From Planctomycetota bacterium (GTDB lineage Bacteria > Planctomycetota > UBA1135 > UBA2386), in contig JAEUHU010000354.1 in NCBI GenBank assembly GCA_016793305.1, positions 1 to 45,209 on the forward strand: a DNA stretch of 45,209 nt, given 5' to 3'. Of the stretch, positions 33,593 to 42,165 are shown piece after piece. The notes beneath the pieces are model-generated. The model made no database searches. It saw only the letters and a list, made by a program, of their open reading frames with translations, and had not been told where the DNA came from. Position numbers and translations under genes: made by a program. The first letter of the stretch is position 1, and each line of letters opens with the position of its first letter.

Positions 33593-35041
33593 CTATTCCA
33601 TGTCGCGGATGCACATCGTGTTCGTCAAGCCGGAACGCCGGATCTGCCCGGCGATCTGCACGATGCGATCGCCGGCCTTGACCAGGCCCTGCTCGCGCAT
33701 GATCCGGTCACCGTCGAGGGTCAGCTCATGGCTGGTGCGGCCGGGTCGGATCTTGCGCGCGACGATGCCCCAGACGAGGGCGAGCTTCTGCAAGGTCCGC
33801 TGCGACGGAGTGAATGCGACGATGTGCGTCGGCGGCCGCTCCCCGGCGAGCATGCGGGCCGTGGTGCCGGTCTCGGTGTAGACGGCGATCAGGCGGGCCT
33901 CGGCTTCGTAGGCCGCGAACGCCGCGGCCCGAACCGTGGCCGAGGTGACGTTCGCCGCGGGCGAACGTCCACCCCGACGGCGGCGGTCGCCCAACCGCGC
34001 GTAGACATCGCGCTCGGCGGTGCGGATGATCTTCTCCATGATGCGCACGCTGCGCACCGGGTGCTTGCCCGAGGCGGTCTCCGCCGACAGCATCACCGCC
34101 GACGTGCCGTCGTAGATCGCGTTCGCGACGTCCGAGGCCTCGGCGCGCGTCGGTCGCGGATTCAGGATCATCGACTCCAACATCTGCGTCGCGGTGATCA
34201 CGGGCTTGCAGGCCTGGTTGCCGAGTTCGATGAGTCGCTTCTGCACCGGCGGCACGGCTTCCGGCCCGAGCTCGACGCCCATGTCGCCGCGCGCGACCAT
34301 CAGGGCATCGGCCACTTCGAGGATCGAAGCAGCGTTGCGCACGGCCTCCGGCCGCTCGATCTTGGCGATGATCTGCGCGTCGCCGCCGAGCTTCTCGATG
34401 TGGCGGCGCAGTTCGACCACGTCCTTGGCTTCGCGCACGAACGACAGAGCCACGAAGTCGACTTCGTGCTGCAGCACACAGCGCAGGTCGTCGAGGTCCT
34501 TGCGCGACAAGCAGGCGGCGCTGACCTTGCTACCGGGCAGGTTGATGCCCTTGAACTGGTGCAGCATGCCGCCGTAGACGACGCGGCACTGGATCTCGGC
34601 CCCAGAGACCCGCAACACCTTGACCTCGAGGTTGCCGTCGTCGAGCAGGATGCGCTCCCCCGGTTGCACGTCGTCGGCAAGGCCGCGGTAGCCGGTGCCG
34701 ATGCGCACCGAACCGTCGGCCGCGAGTTCGCCGACGACGCCCGGCGTGACGTCGATGGTGATGTCGCTGCCGCGCTTCAGGTAGATCGGTTCGGCCCCAC
34801 GCAGGCGCCCGACGCGGATCTTGGGCCCCTGCAGGTCGGCCAGGATGCCGACGGCGCGATGCTGGGCGCGCGCCACGCGGCGCACCCGGGCGACGGTCGC
34901 GGCGATGGCCTCGTGGTCGGTGTGCGCGCAGTTGATCCGGAACACGTCGACCCCGGCCTGCACCAGGTCGGCGACCATCGAGTCCTTGTTCGAGGCGGGT
35001 CCGAGGGTCGCGACGATCTTCGTGCGGTTGTGCCAGGCCAT
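33593..35041 (-). CDS. pyk: Pyruvate kinase, K+-independent type by signature
   Basis: 482 residues; converts phosphoenolpyruvate and ADP to pyruvate and ATP. It has KIVATLGPAS, the PEP/Mg site IIAKIERPEAV, ARGDMGVELG, and 'ATQMLESMI..PRPTRAEASDVANAI'. The start ATG at 35041 follows GGAG at 8 nt. The monovalent-cation region reads DLQGPKIRV (69-77), with Leu/Gln/Lys/Val at positions that match the K+-independent group (rabbit 113, 114, 117, 120), and NCAH where NFSH is usual. It ends with a C-terminal allosteric-like domain. A hairpin follows the stop. Confidence 0.96.
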   Translation of the reverse strand: MAWHNRTKIVATLGPASNKDSMVADLVQAGVDVFRINCAHTDHEAIAATVARVRRVARAQHRAVGILADLQGPKIRVGRLRGAEPIYLKRGSDITIDVTPGVVGELAADGSVRIGTGYRGLADDVQPGERILLDDGNLEVKVLRVSGAEIQCRVVYGGMLHQFKGINLPGSKVSAACLSRKDLDDLRCVLQHEVDFVALSFVREAKDVVELRRHIEKLGGDAQIIAKIERPEAVRNAASILEVADALMVARGDMGVELGPEAVPPVQKRLIELGNQACKPVITATQMLESMILNPRPTRAEASDVANAIYDGTSAVMLSAETASGKHPVRSVRIMEKIIRTAERDVYARLGDRRRRGGRSPAANVTSATVRAAAFAAYEAEARLIAVYTETGTTARMLAGERPPTHIVAFTPSQRTLQKLALVWGIVARKIRPGRTSHELTLDGDRIMREQGLVKAGDRIVQIAGQIRRSGLTNTMCIRDME

Positions 35042-35189
35042 TCCGAGCGCTCCGGTAGGGGTCTGCGGGCACGCGGCTCACGCCCAGCGTGCACGGGGCG
35101 GAGGTTGTAGCGCCGCGGCCCGGCGGCGAAAGGGACTTCCCGCCCGACGCCCTGCCTCGGCCAAGCGCCGCGACACGGCAGATCGAGGG

Positions 35190-36308
35190 TCAGCTGCCGA
35201 AGGTCGCCTTGTTCTTGTCCCACCAATCCTGCCAGCGCTGTGCCGCCTTGGCGCGCGCGTCCTTGCTGCCGGCGGCATCGAACGGGAGCTTCTGGCCGGT
35301 CAGGAGCTTCAGCGAACTCCACGCCGTGTCGCGCACGTTCTCGTCGTCGTCGCCGAGCGCCGCAAGCAGCGTGTCGACCACGCTGGCCTGCTTCCAGTCG
35401 CGCAGGCCGTCGATCGCGAGGCGACGCACGAACGCGTCGCTGTCCTTGGCCATCGGCAGCAGGTGCGGCAGCAGGGCCGGGTTCTTGGTCTTGAGCAGGG
35501 TGTCGAGGGCGATGAATCGCACCGAGGAATCGGCGTGGCGGAGCTTGCCGACCTGCTCCAACTGTTCTGGCGGCAGGCCACTGGTCGGCGCGGCCGCGTC
35601 GACGGGCCCGGGCGGAGCAGGCGGCACCGGGGTCACGACCACCGGTGCTGCGGCAGCAGCGTCGTGCAGGGCTGCGACCTGCTCGAGCAGGCGTTGCTGG
35701 CGGCCGCGCAGATCCTCGAGCAACGGGCGGTAGTCGATCTGCCCTTCCCCCAGCGTGCGCACGTCCTGACGGAGCGCCGCCAGCGCTTGCGTCACCGCCG
35801 CAGCCTGCTTGTCGGCATCCTCTCGGCTCGGCAGGCCAGCCGTCGATTCCTGGAGGCGCACCATCACGGCATCGACCGAAGACTGCCGGGCGAACTCGCC
35901 GAGCGTCAGCTCGAGGTTGCCGAGCAGGCCACCCTGCGCCTGCTGGGCTTCGACGAGATGCCCATGCGCCTCGCTCCACTTGTGGTGCGCGCCGGTGATC
36001 TTCTGGTCCAGGTAGATGGTGACCGCCGCCAGGGCAGCCAACAGCAGGACCGCGACACTGAGCAGGCGCGAATCGCCCGCGGCCGGGGAGACTTCGCCCG
36101 GACCGCTCTTGCCGGCAGGGCCAGCCCCTGCCCCGGCACCAGCTCCGGCCAGGGCATTCCGGTCGGCTGCGGGCCGCAACAACCGAAGGCAACACGGCCC
36201 GATCGCCTTGCCAGCGAGGCGAACCGCGGCACCTGATGCCAACTCTCCGTCGGCGATCGAGACTCCGCACAGATCACAGAAGACGACTTCGACCGGTTGC
36301 TCGCTCAT
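35190..36308 (-). CDS. Membrane protein with N-terminal zinc-finger-like motif and HEAT-like repeats
   Basis: 372 residues from the ATG at 36308. N-terminal CDLC (Cys11, Cys14) and CC (39-40) suggest a small zinc knuckle. A Gly/Ala linker leads to one membrane helix (about 80-100, LLSVAVLLLAALAAVTIYL), then a coiled coil (about 105-220), a Pro/Ala linker and HEAT-like repeats (about 270-345) with the pattern 'SSVRFIALDTLL', 'AFVRRLAIDGLRDW', 'ENVRDTAWSSLK'. The Cys part would be cytoplasmic, repeats outside, if N-in. Unknown function. It sits between metK and pyk on the minus strand; no operon link is clear. Confidence 0.8.
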   Translation of the reverse strand: MSEQPVEVVFCDLCGVSIADGELASGAAVRLAGKAIGPCCLRLLRPAADRNALAGAGAGAGAGPAGKSGPGEVSPAAGDSRLLSVAVLLLAALAAVTIYLDQKITGAHHKWSEAHGHLVEAQQAQGGLLGNLELTLGEFARQSSVDAVMVRLQESTAGLPSREDADKQAAAVTQALAALRQDVRTLGEGQIDYRPLLEDLRGRQQRLLEQVAALHDAAAAAPVVVTPVPPAPPGPVDAAAPTSGLPPEQLEQVGKLRHADSSVRFIALDTLLKTKNPALLPHLLPMAKDSDAFVRRLAIDGLRDWKQASVVDTLLAALGDDDENVRDTAWSSLKLLTGQKLPFDAAGSKDARAKAAQRWQDWWDKNKATFGS

Positions 36309-36431
36309 CGCGCCCTCGTTTGGCAAGAACCGCGCCAGCGGGTGCTCACCGTGCTCCATAGTCGCGAACGGTCGCAGCGAAACCAGTCCCCGCAGCGAAT
36401 CGCAGGCTAGCGAACCACCGGGCCCAGCGTG

Positions 36432-36451
36432 GCCACGGCGAGCGCCGTGGC
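36432..36451. terminator. Perfect hairpin after metK
   Basis: GCCACGGC, loop GAGC, GCCGTGGC: 8 bp, 17 bp past the metK stop on the minus strand and 123 bp before the start of the next minus-strand gene. A fitting intrinsic terminator stem, without a T tract. Confidence 0.6.
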
Positions 36452-36468
36452 GGCCAGGCCGAGTCGGG

Positions 36469-37629
36469 TCAGCCGAGGATCTTGCGCAGTGCGTCCACGC
36501 GGTTGGTGCGTTCCCAGGTGAACTCGGGGCGACCGAAGTGGCCGTAGGCCGCGGTGCGGCGGTAGCCCGGACGCTTCAGCTCGAGATCGCGGATGATCGC
36601 CGCGGGGCGCAGGTCGAAGGCCTGGCGGATGGCTTCGGTCAGTTTGTCCTCACTGACCTTGCCGGTGCCGAACGTGTCGCAGCGGATGCTGACCGGCTGC
36701 GCGACGCCGATCGCGTAGGCGACCTGGACCTCGCAGCGCTCGGCGTAGCCGGCGGCAACCACGTTCTTCGCCACCCAGCGGCCCGCGTAGGCAGCCGAAC
36801 GGTCGACCTTGCTCGGGTCCTTGCCGGAAAACGCACCGCCGCCGTGACGGCCCATGCCGCCGTAGGTGTCGACGATGATCTTGCGGCCGGTGAGGCCGGC
36901 GTCGGCCTTCGGGCCACCCTCGACGAACCGACCGGTTGGGTTCAGGAACCAGCGCGTCTTGGCGTCGACCATGTGCTTGGGCAGCACTTCGAGGGCGACG
37001 GTCTTCAGCGCCTTGTGCAGTTCTTCGGTCGAGACCTCGGGACGGTGCTGGTGGCTGATGACCACCGTGTCGACCCGGACCGGCTTGTTGTTCGCGTCGT
37101 ATTCGACGGTCAACTGGCTCTTCGCGTCGGGCCGGAGGAACTTGAAGCGGCCGCTCTTGCGCGCCTGGGCCAATGCCTCGAGGATGCGGTGGCTGTAGTG
37201 GATCGGGAACGGCATCAGCGCGTCCGTCTCCGTGCAGGCGAAGCCGAACATCATCCCCTGGTCACCAGCGCCCTGTTCCTTGCTCTGCGAGGTCGCGGCA
37301 TCGACGCCGAGCGCGATGTCCGCGGACTGACGCTGGATCGACGTCAACACCGCGCACGAGTTGTAGTCGAAGCCCATCTCGGCATCGTCGTAGCCGATGT
37401 CCTTGATGACGCCGCGCACGACTTCCTGGTAGTCGATCTGCGCCTTGGTGGTGAACTCTCCGGCGATCACCACGAAGCCGCGCGAGACCATCGTCTCGCA
37501 GGCGACGCGCGACTCGGGATCCTGCGCGAAGATGGCATCGACGATCGCGTCCGAGATCTGGTCGCACACCTTGTCCGGGTGGCCTTCGCTGACCGACTCA
37601 CTAGTGAAGAGGCGTAGTTCCTTGCTCAT
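36469..37629 (-). CDS. metK: S-adenosylmethionine synthetase
   Basis: 386 residues; makes S-adenosylmethionine from methionine and ATP. The ATG at 37629 gives [20 protein letters not shown], the family N-terminus. ATP and methionine sites: [35 protein letters not shown] and [12 protein letters not shown]. Complete and normal. The 5' leader shows no SAM riboswitch that I recognise. Divergent from a small membrane ORF (37902). Confidence 0.98.
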   Translation of the reverse strand: MSKELRLFTSESVSEGHPDKVCDQISDAIVDAIFAQDPESRVACETMVSRGFVVIAGEFTTKAQIDYQEVVRGVIKDIGYDDAEMGFDYNSCAVLTSIQRQSADIALGVDAATSQSKEQGAGDQGMMFGFACTETDALMPFPIHYSHRILEALAQARKSGRFKFLRPDAKSQLTVEYDANNKPVRVDTVVISHQHRPEVSTEELHKALKTVALEVLPKHMVDAKTRWFLNPTGRFVEGGPKADAGLTGRKIIVDTYGGMGRHGGGAFSGKDPSKVDRSAAYAGRWVAKNVVAAGYAERCEVQVAYAIGVAQPVSIRCDTFGTGKVSEDKLTEAIRQAFDLRPAAIIRDLELKRPGYRRTAAYGHFGRPEFTWERTNRVDALRKILG

Positions 37630-37901
37630 GGCTTGCAAATGGGCGGCACGGTTGTTTCGCTCGGGCGAATCACACAGGATCATGGCCGACGCGCACCGAA
37701 CGAACTGCGGTCGAGGGCGAGGAGCGTAGCGAGCCGTCGGCCGATTTCCTGCCCAAACCCCGTGCGCCGGCGCCGGCAACCGTCCTTCTCCGGACAAGGC
37801 CCGATCCCAACGGTTTCTCCCCACGCGTTCGCAACTTCCCAAGGCCGCTCGACTATTCCCCCGGTCGCCACCACCGACAAACCTGCACCTGGAGCCCTGC
37901 C
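37630..37901. other. Divergent intergenic region metK / small ORF
   Basis: 272 bp between two divergent starts. It must hold the metK promoter and probably one for the small ORF. I see no recognised riboswitch, repeat or operator in it. It is less GC-rich near 37630-37690 (GTTTCG, AATCAC), as expected of a promoter side. Confidence 0.5.
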
Positions 37902-38045
37902 GTGCCGACCCTGTCCCACCACCCTGCTGCGGCGCAAGCCGCAACTGCGACCATGCGCGTAGGCACCACCACCGTCCACCGCACGTCCGTCGCCTTGACC
38001 CTGCTGGCGATCGGCATGCTGTTCCTCCTGGCCATGATGCGCTGA
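37902..38045 (+). CDS. Short membrane peptide, 47 residues
   Basis: A short reading frame from GTG at 37902 to TGA at 38045. GGAG at 37891-37894 lies 7 nt before the GTG. The translation has a polar start, [18 protein letters not shown], then [20 protein letters not shown] continuing into [10 protein letters not shown], one membrane helix (about 29-45) with a basic cap. An internal ATG (37953) gives a 30-residue version. An inverted repeat follows at 38086-38103. No homolog recognised; small size and codon pattern leave chance possible, but the ribosome site, helix and hairpin together support a real gene. Confidence 0.55.
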   Translation: MPTLSHHPAAAQAATATMRVGTTTVHRTSVALTLLAIGMLFLLAMMR

Positions 38046-38085
38046 CCCCAGACTCACCGCCAAACCACCGCCCACACCACCACCA

Positions 38086-38103
38086 GCTCGGACTGTTCCG
38101 AGT
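38086..38103. terminator. Hairpin after the small ORF
   Basis: GCTCGGA, loop CTGT, TCCGAGT: 6 perfect base pairs plus a G-T wobble, 40 bp past the small ORF stop and 75 bp before the next start. No T tract. Confidence 0.4.
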
Positions 38104-38178
38104 AGTCACCGGCCCGACCAGGCGAAGAGTCCTTGGAGCAGACTTGCCCAAGGGCCGACGGTCCGCACGATCCTGCTC

Positions 38179-38880
38179 GTGCTCGCCCCACGACTCGAAC
38201 AGGCCGAACTGATCAAGACGGCGACCCGGCTCGGCCAGCGGATCCGCAGCCGATTCCCCGCGGCGCACCTCAACGAGGTCGCGAGCCAGCTGCAGGCCCT
38301 GACCGAGCAACACGCCGAACGCAGCAAGCGCATCCGAAGGCCCAATTGGGGCCTGCGCCTCGTGTCGGCCACGCTGCTGCTGGCCGGGCTCGCCACCCTG
38401 CTGCTGTTGTTCGCGAGTGTGCGCTTCCGCCACGACGGCGACTGGCAGATCGGCGAAGCGATGCAGGCCCTCGAAGCCGGCGTTTCGATGCTGTTCTTCC
38501 TCGGGGCCGGCGCCGTGCTGGCCAGCAGCCTCGAACTGCGCACCAAGCGGCGCCGCTGCCTCGAAGCCCTGCACGAACTGCGCGCCATCGCGCACCTCGT
38601 CGACCTGCACCAGCTCAGCAAGCTGCCGACCGAGGGCGACCCAGAGTCCCAGGTCGGGCCGACGGAGACGACGCTGACGACCGCGCAGCTGATCGTCTAC
38701 CTCGACTTCTGCAGCGAGATGCTGGCCCTGATCGGCAAGGTCGCAGCGCTCTACGTTCAGGAGTTCCCGGACGAGAAGGCGACCGGCGCGGTCGACGACA
38801 TCGAAGACCTGACCAACGGTCTGTCGCGCAAGATCTGGCAGAAGATCATGGTGCTCGCCGGTCCGAGGTCGAGTCGCTGA
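38179..38880 (+). CDS. Two-helix membrane protein of unknown function
   Basis: 233 residues from GTG at 38179; no ATG gives a better start. An N-terminal helical cytoplasmic part (1-57), two membrane helices (about 59-80 and 99-118) with a short loop, then a helical cytoplasmic domain ending in '[17 protein letters not shown]'. No family recognised. It is followed after 105 bp by an ABC exporter gene on the same strand and may be a partner, but the gap does not require this. Confidence 0.75.
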   Translation: MLAPRLEQAELIKTATRLGQRIRSRFPAAHLNEVASQLQALTEQHAERSKRIRRPNWGLRLVSATLLLAGLATLLLLFASVRFRHDGDWQIGEAMQALEAGVSMLFFLGAGAVLASSLELRTKRRRCLEALHELRAIAHLVDLHQLSKLPTEGDPESQVGPTETTLTTAQLIVYLDFCSEMLALIGKVAALYVQEFPDEKATGAVDDIEDLTNGLSRKIWQKIMVLAGPRSSR

Positions 38881-38985
38881 CCCACCGCAGCACCGCTGGC
38901 ACGATCGTGAGCGAGCACACCGTGCTTGCCCCCGGTGCGCCGCACCGACAATCTTCGCCGCCCGCGGTCTACGCCGCGCCCTCGC

Positions 38986-39915
38986 ATGGAACACGCTCTC
39001 CGCCTGCAGTCGGTCACCAAGCGCTTCGGCTCGTTCACCGCGGTCGACAGCCTGTCGCTCGACGTGCCGACGGGCTGCATCTACGGCTTCCTCGGCCAGA
39101 ACGGGGCCGGCAAGACCACCACCATCCGGATGGTGATGAGCATCTTCCACCCCGACTCCGGCACGATCTCGGTGCTCGGGCATCCGGACGCCGCCGAAGT
39201 GAAGGACCGCCTCGGCTACCTGCCGGAGGAGAAGGGCCTCTACAAGAAGATGAAGACGGCGGAGATCGTCGCCTACTTCGGCAAGCTGAAGGGCATGGAC
39301 CGCAGCACCGCCAACCTGAAGGCGAAGGAGCTGCTGACCCGCTACGGCCTCGGCGACTGGATCGACAAGAAGTGCGAGGCGATGAGCAAGGGCATGGGCC
39401 AGAAGGTCCAGGTGCTCGGCACGATCATCCACGAGCCCGAACTGGTGATCCTCGACGAACCGTTCAGCGGCCTCGACCCGGTCAATCGCGACCTGATGAA
39501 GGACCTGATCCTCGACATGAAGCGCCAGGGCCGCACGGTGATCTTCAGCACCCACGGCATGGAGCACGCCGAACAACTGTGCGACTTCGTGATGATGATC
39601 CACAAGTCGAAGCTGCAGTTCGCCGGCACGCTGAGCCAGGTCAAGCAGGGCCGCGATCGCGGCATCCAGCTCGACTACGACGGCGACGGTTCGCAGCTGA
39701 AGCAGCTGCCCGGTGCGCTACGCGTCAACGACCACGGCAAGCAGGCCGAGATCTTCTTGCGCCCCGGCCACGACCCTCAGCAAGCGCTGCGCTGGCTGAT
39801 CGACCACGTCACCGTGAAACGCTTCGACTACCGCGAACCGTCCTTGCACGAGATCTTCGTGCGCACCGTCGACGAGGCGAACCAGAAGCTGGCCGCAGCC
39901 GGCGGGGAGCGCTGA
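38986..39915 (+). CDS. NatA-type ABC transporter ATP-binding protein
   Basis: 309 residues from the ATG at 38986 (an ATG at 38926 lacks support). Walker [11 protein letters not shown]-loop near '[10 protein letters not shown]', the signature as SKGMGQKVQ (the form used by NatA-like proteins), Walker [13 protein letters not shown] and His switch STHGMEHAE. The C-terminal domain (about 225-309) is the NatA-type extension. It powers an ABC-2 exporter with the next gene, 3 bp away. Substrate unknown (Na+ in NatAB of Bacillus). Confidence 0.94.
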   Translation: MEHALRLQSVTKRFGSFTAVDSLSLDVPTGCIYGFLGQNGAGKTTTIRMVMSIFHPDSGTISVLGHPDAAEVKDRLGYLPEEKGLYKKMKTAEIVAYFGKLKGMDRSTANLKAKELLTRYGLGDWIDKKCEAMSKGMGQKVQVLGTIIHEPELVILDEPFSGLDPVNRDLMKDLILDMKRQGRTVIFSTHGMEHAEQLCDFVMMIHKSKLQFAGTLSQVKQGRDRGIQLDYDGDGSQLKQLPGALRVNDHGKQAEIFLRPGHDPQQALRWLIDHVTVKRFDYREPSLHEIFVRTVDEANQKLAAAGGER

Positions 39916-39918
39916 ACC

Positions 39919-41391
39919 ATGGCCAACAAGACCCTGCTCGTCGCCCAGCGCGAGTATCTCGAGAACGTCCGCACCAAGACGTTCTGGCTCGGCATCCTCG
40001 CCTTCCCCGCGATCTTCGCGCTGGCGATCGGGATCGGCTGGATCATGCAGAAGACCAAGGCACAGCAGCCGTACGCGGTGCTGGACCTCACCGCCGACCG
40101 GCTCGGCGAACGCGTCGAGCAGCACGCGCGTGCCAACGACCAGATCGCTTCGCTGCGCCGGTTCGTCCGCGACAAGGGTCTCCCGGCGGAGCAGCTCGAG
40201 GCCCTCGAGCAGATCGACGCCACCGACCCGTCCACGGTGACCGAACTGCTGCGCAAGACCGAGGTCGACCTCACCCAGCAGGTCGACCCGGCCCAGGCCC
40301 GCCAACTGCAGCAGCTGATCGGTTCGCTCGGCGACCGGTACCGCTACGTGCCCCTGCGCGAGCTGGGCATCCCGGACGGAGACCGCGCGACCCGCGAGAA
40401 GGCCCTGGGCGACCACCTGCGGAGCGGCAAGCTGTTCGCCTACTTCGTGCTCGACGGCGACCCGGTCCAGGACGCCTCGTCGCTCACCTACGTGTCCAAC
40501 AACCTGACCGACGAAGGGCTGCGCGAGTGGTACGCCGAATCGGCCACGCGCATCATCCGCAAGGCCCGCGTGCAAGCTGCCGGCATCGCGGCGGCCACCG
40601 CGCGCCACATCCAGGAGCGCATCGACTTCAAGGCCCAGCAGGTGACGGCGAGCGGCGCCGTCGAGGACGTCAAGCGCGAGCAGAAGGCCAACAAGATGGC
40701 CCCGGTGGCGTTCGTCTACCTGCTGTGGATCGCCGTGTTCACGGCCGCCCAGATGCTGTTGACCAACACCGTCGAGGAGAAGAGCAATCGCATCATCGAG
40801 GTGCTGCTGTCGTCGGTCTCGCCGGGCCAGCTGATGGCCGGCAAGATCCTCGGCATCGGCGCGACCGGCCTCACCTTGATCGTGTCCTGGGCAGTCTGCG
40901 GCCTGGTCGGTGCCCACCTCGGTGCCAAGCTCGTGCCGGCGATCGCCGAGCTCGATCTCGCGGCGATCGTCGGCGATCCGCTGTATCTGGCTTCGTTCGT
41001 CGGCTACTTCCTGACCGGCTACCTGCTGTTCGCCGCCGTGCTGGTCGCGATTGGCTCGGTCTGCAACAGCCTGAAGGAGGCGCAGAACCTGCTGCAGCCG
41101 GTGTTCCTGCTGCTGATGGTGCCGCTGTTCGCGATGGTGCCGGTGGTCCAGGAGCCCAACGGCCTGATGGCGCGCATCTTCACCTACATCCCCCTCTACA
41201 CGCCCTTCGCGATGATGAACCGCGCCAGCGGGCCGCCGCCGGCTTGGGAGTACGCGGCCACCACGGTGCTGATCCTGGTCAGCGTGTGGTTCGCGTTCCG
41301 CTTCGCGGGCAAGATCTTCCGCGTCGGCGTGCTGATGACCGGCAACCCGCCGAAGCTGAAGGAGATCCTCGGCTGGCTGCGCCACTCATGA
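39919..41391 (+). CDS. NatB-type ABC-2 permease
   Basis: 490 residues. One N-terminal membrane helix (about 25-45), a large extracytoplasmic domain (about 50-250), then five or more helices after 'KMAPVAFVYLLWIAVF', with the ABC-2 signature 'EEKSNRIIEVLLSSVSPGQLMAGKILG', also seen in NatB/YhaP. Starts 3 bp after the ATPase gene; its stop overlaps the next ATG (ATGA at 41388-41391). Exports an unknown substrate. Confidence 0.92.
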   Translation: MANKTLLVAQREYLENVRTKTFWLGILAFPAIFALAIGIGWIMQKTKAQQPYAVLDLTADRLGERVEQHARANDQIASLRRFVRDKGLPAEQLEALEQIDATDPSTVTELLRKTEVDLTQQVDPAQARQLQQLIGSLGDRYRYVPLRELGIPDGDRATREKALGDHLRSGKLFAYFVLDGDPVQDASSLTYVSNNLTDEGLREWYAESATRIIRKARVQAAGIAAATARHIQERIDFKAQQVTASGAVEDVKREQKANKMAPVAFVYLLWIAVFTAAQMLLTNTVEEKSNRIIEVLLSSVSPGQLMAGKILGIGATGLTLIVSWAVCGLVGAHLGAKLVPAIAELDLAAIVGDPLYLASFVGYFLTGYLLFAAVLVAIGSVCNSLKEAQNLLQPVFLLLMVPLFAMVPVVQEPNGLMARIFTYIPLYTPFAMMNRASGPPPAWEYAATTVLILVSVWFAFRFAGKIFRVGVLMTGNPPKLKEILGWLRHS

Positions 41392-42071
41392 GCGCACGGC
41401 CGGAGGCGACCCTGCCGGGCCGGATCCTCGTCGTCGGCGGCGGCCAGGGCATCGGCCGGGCGCTCGCCGAAGCCTGGCCGGACCAGACCACGGTCTGGAC
41501 CCGCCGCACCGGCGTCGACGCGACCGATCCCGAAGCCCTGCGCACCGCCTTCGCCCGGTTCCAACAGCAGCACGGCGCCCCGTTCGCGCTGCTGCACACG
41601 ATCGGCGACTTCGCCGAGCAGTCGCTGCTCGGCACCGACCTCGCGACCTTCCGCCACCTGTTCGCCAGCAACGTCGACAGCGCCTTCCACACCATCCAGG
41701 CGGTCGTGCCGGCGATGCTCGCTGCGAAGCGCGGCCGCGTGGTGCTGTTCGCCGCCGCCGGCGTCGACAAGGACAAGGGCATGCTGCGCGCCCCGGTCTA
41801 CTTCGCGGCCAAGGCCGCCCTGGTGCAGCTGGCCCGGTCGCTGGCCCTCGAGACCGCCGCCGCCGGCCTGACCGTGAACGTGATCGCGCCAGGCCTGATC
41901 CACCACCCCGACAGCCACCAGGAGAGCCAACGGCGCATGCTCGGCCGCGTGCCCGCCGGCCGGCTCGGCCAGCCCGACGACGTGGTCGGGCTCGTGCGCT
42001 ACCTGCTGTCGGACGCCGGCAGCTACGTGACCGGCCAGGTCCTGACCGTCGACGGCGGTCTGCAGGCCTGA
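41388..42071 (+). CDS. Short-chain dehydrogenase/reductase, catalytic serine missing
   Basis: 227 residues. Rossmann start VVGGGQGIGRAL (Gly-rich loop 17-23), Asn95 in SNVDSAF, the YxxxK pair Tyr138/Lys142 in YFAAKAAL, then 'VNVIAPGLI' and the SDR end 'YVTGQVLTVDGG'. The usual Ser of the catalytic tetrad ('iSS') falls in FAAAG, Ala here, so activity may differ. The usual NNAG reads HTIG. It overlaps the ABC permease by ATGA, a link to the exporter that has no obvious explanation. Confidence 0.88.
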   Translation: MSARPEATLPGRILVVGGGQGIGRALAEAWPDQTTVWTRRTGVDATDPEALRTAFARFQQQHGAPFALLHTIGDFAEQSLLGTDLATFRHLFASNVDSAFHTIQAVVPAMLAAKRGRVVLFAAAGVDKDKGMLRAPVYFAAKAALVQLARSLALETAAAGLTVNVIAPGLIHHPDSHQESQRRMLGRVPAGRLGQPDDVVGLVRYLLSDAGSYVTGQVLTVDGGLQA

Positions 42072-42098
42072 TCGGGCCAGAACGGCGGGGAGAATCTG

Positions 42099-42128
42099 TT
42101 GTCAGCCGCGGGGGCGAGCCGGTAAACC
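42099..42128 (+). promoter_or_regulatory. Possible sigma70-type promoter of the poly(A) polymerase gene
   Basis: TTGTCA (42099-42104) matches the -35 consensus at 5 of 6, with an 18-bp gap to TAAACC, a weak -10. It lies in the 94-bp gap between SDR stop and the presumed start codon. Weak; shown because this AT-richer patch stands out. Confidence 0.25.
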
Positions 42129-42132
42129 CCGT

Positions 42133-42158
42133 CCTTCCCTAGGTTCAACCTACGAAGG
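42133..42158 (+). promoter_or_regulatory. Hairpin that buries the ribosome binding site before the poly(A) polymerase gene
   Basis: CCTTC (42133-42137) pairs with GAAGG (42154-42158); inside, TAGGT (42140-42144) pairs with ACCTA (42148-42152) around a TCA loop. GAAGG is also the best ribosome binding site, 7 nt from the presumed AUC start at 42166. The inner part TAGGTTCAACCTA is a perfect 6+1+6 palindrome, so a DNA operator is an alternative reading. Confidence 0.5.
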
Positions 42159-42165
42159 TACAACG

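Noticed and set aside
37630..37700. A SAM riboswitch in the metK leader
   Set aside because: The leader has none of the core elements of SAM-I, SAM-II or SAM/SAH classes that I know, and no terminator or site-hiding stem before the start.
38133..42071. A 1312-residue plus-strand open frame
   Set aside because: Most of it is a shadow frame over the two-TM protein and ABC genes, Arg/Pro-rich with no domain; only its last 227 residues, from 41388, are a real SDR gene.
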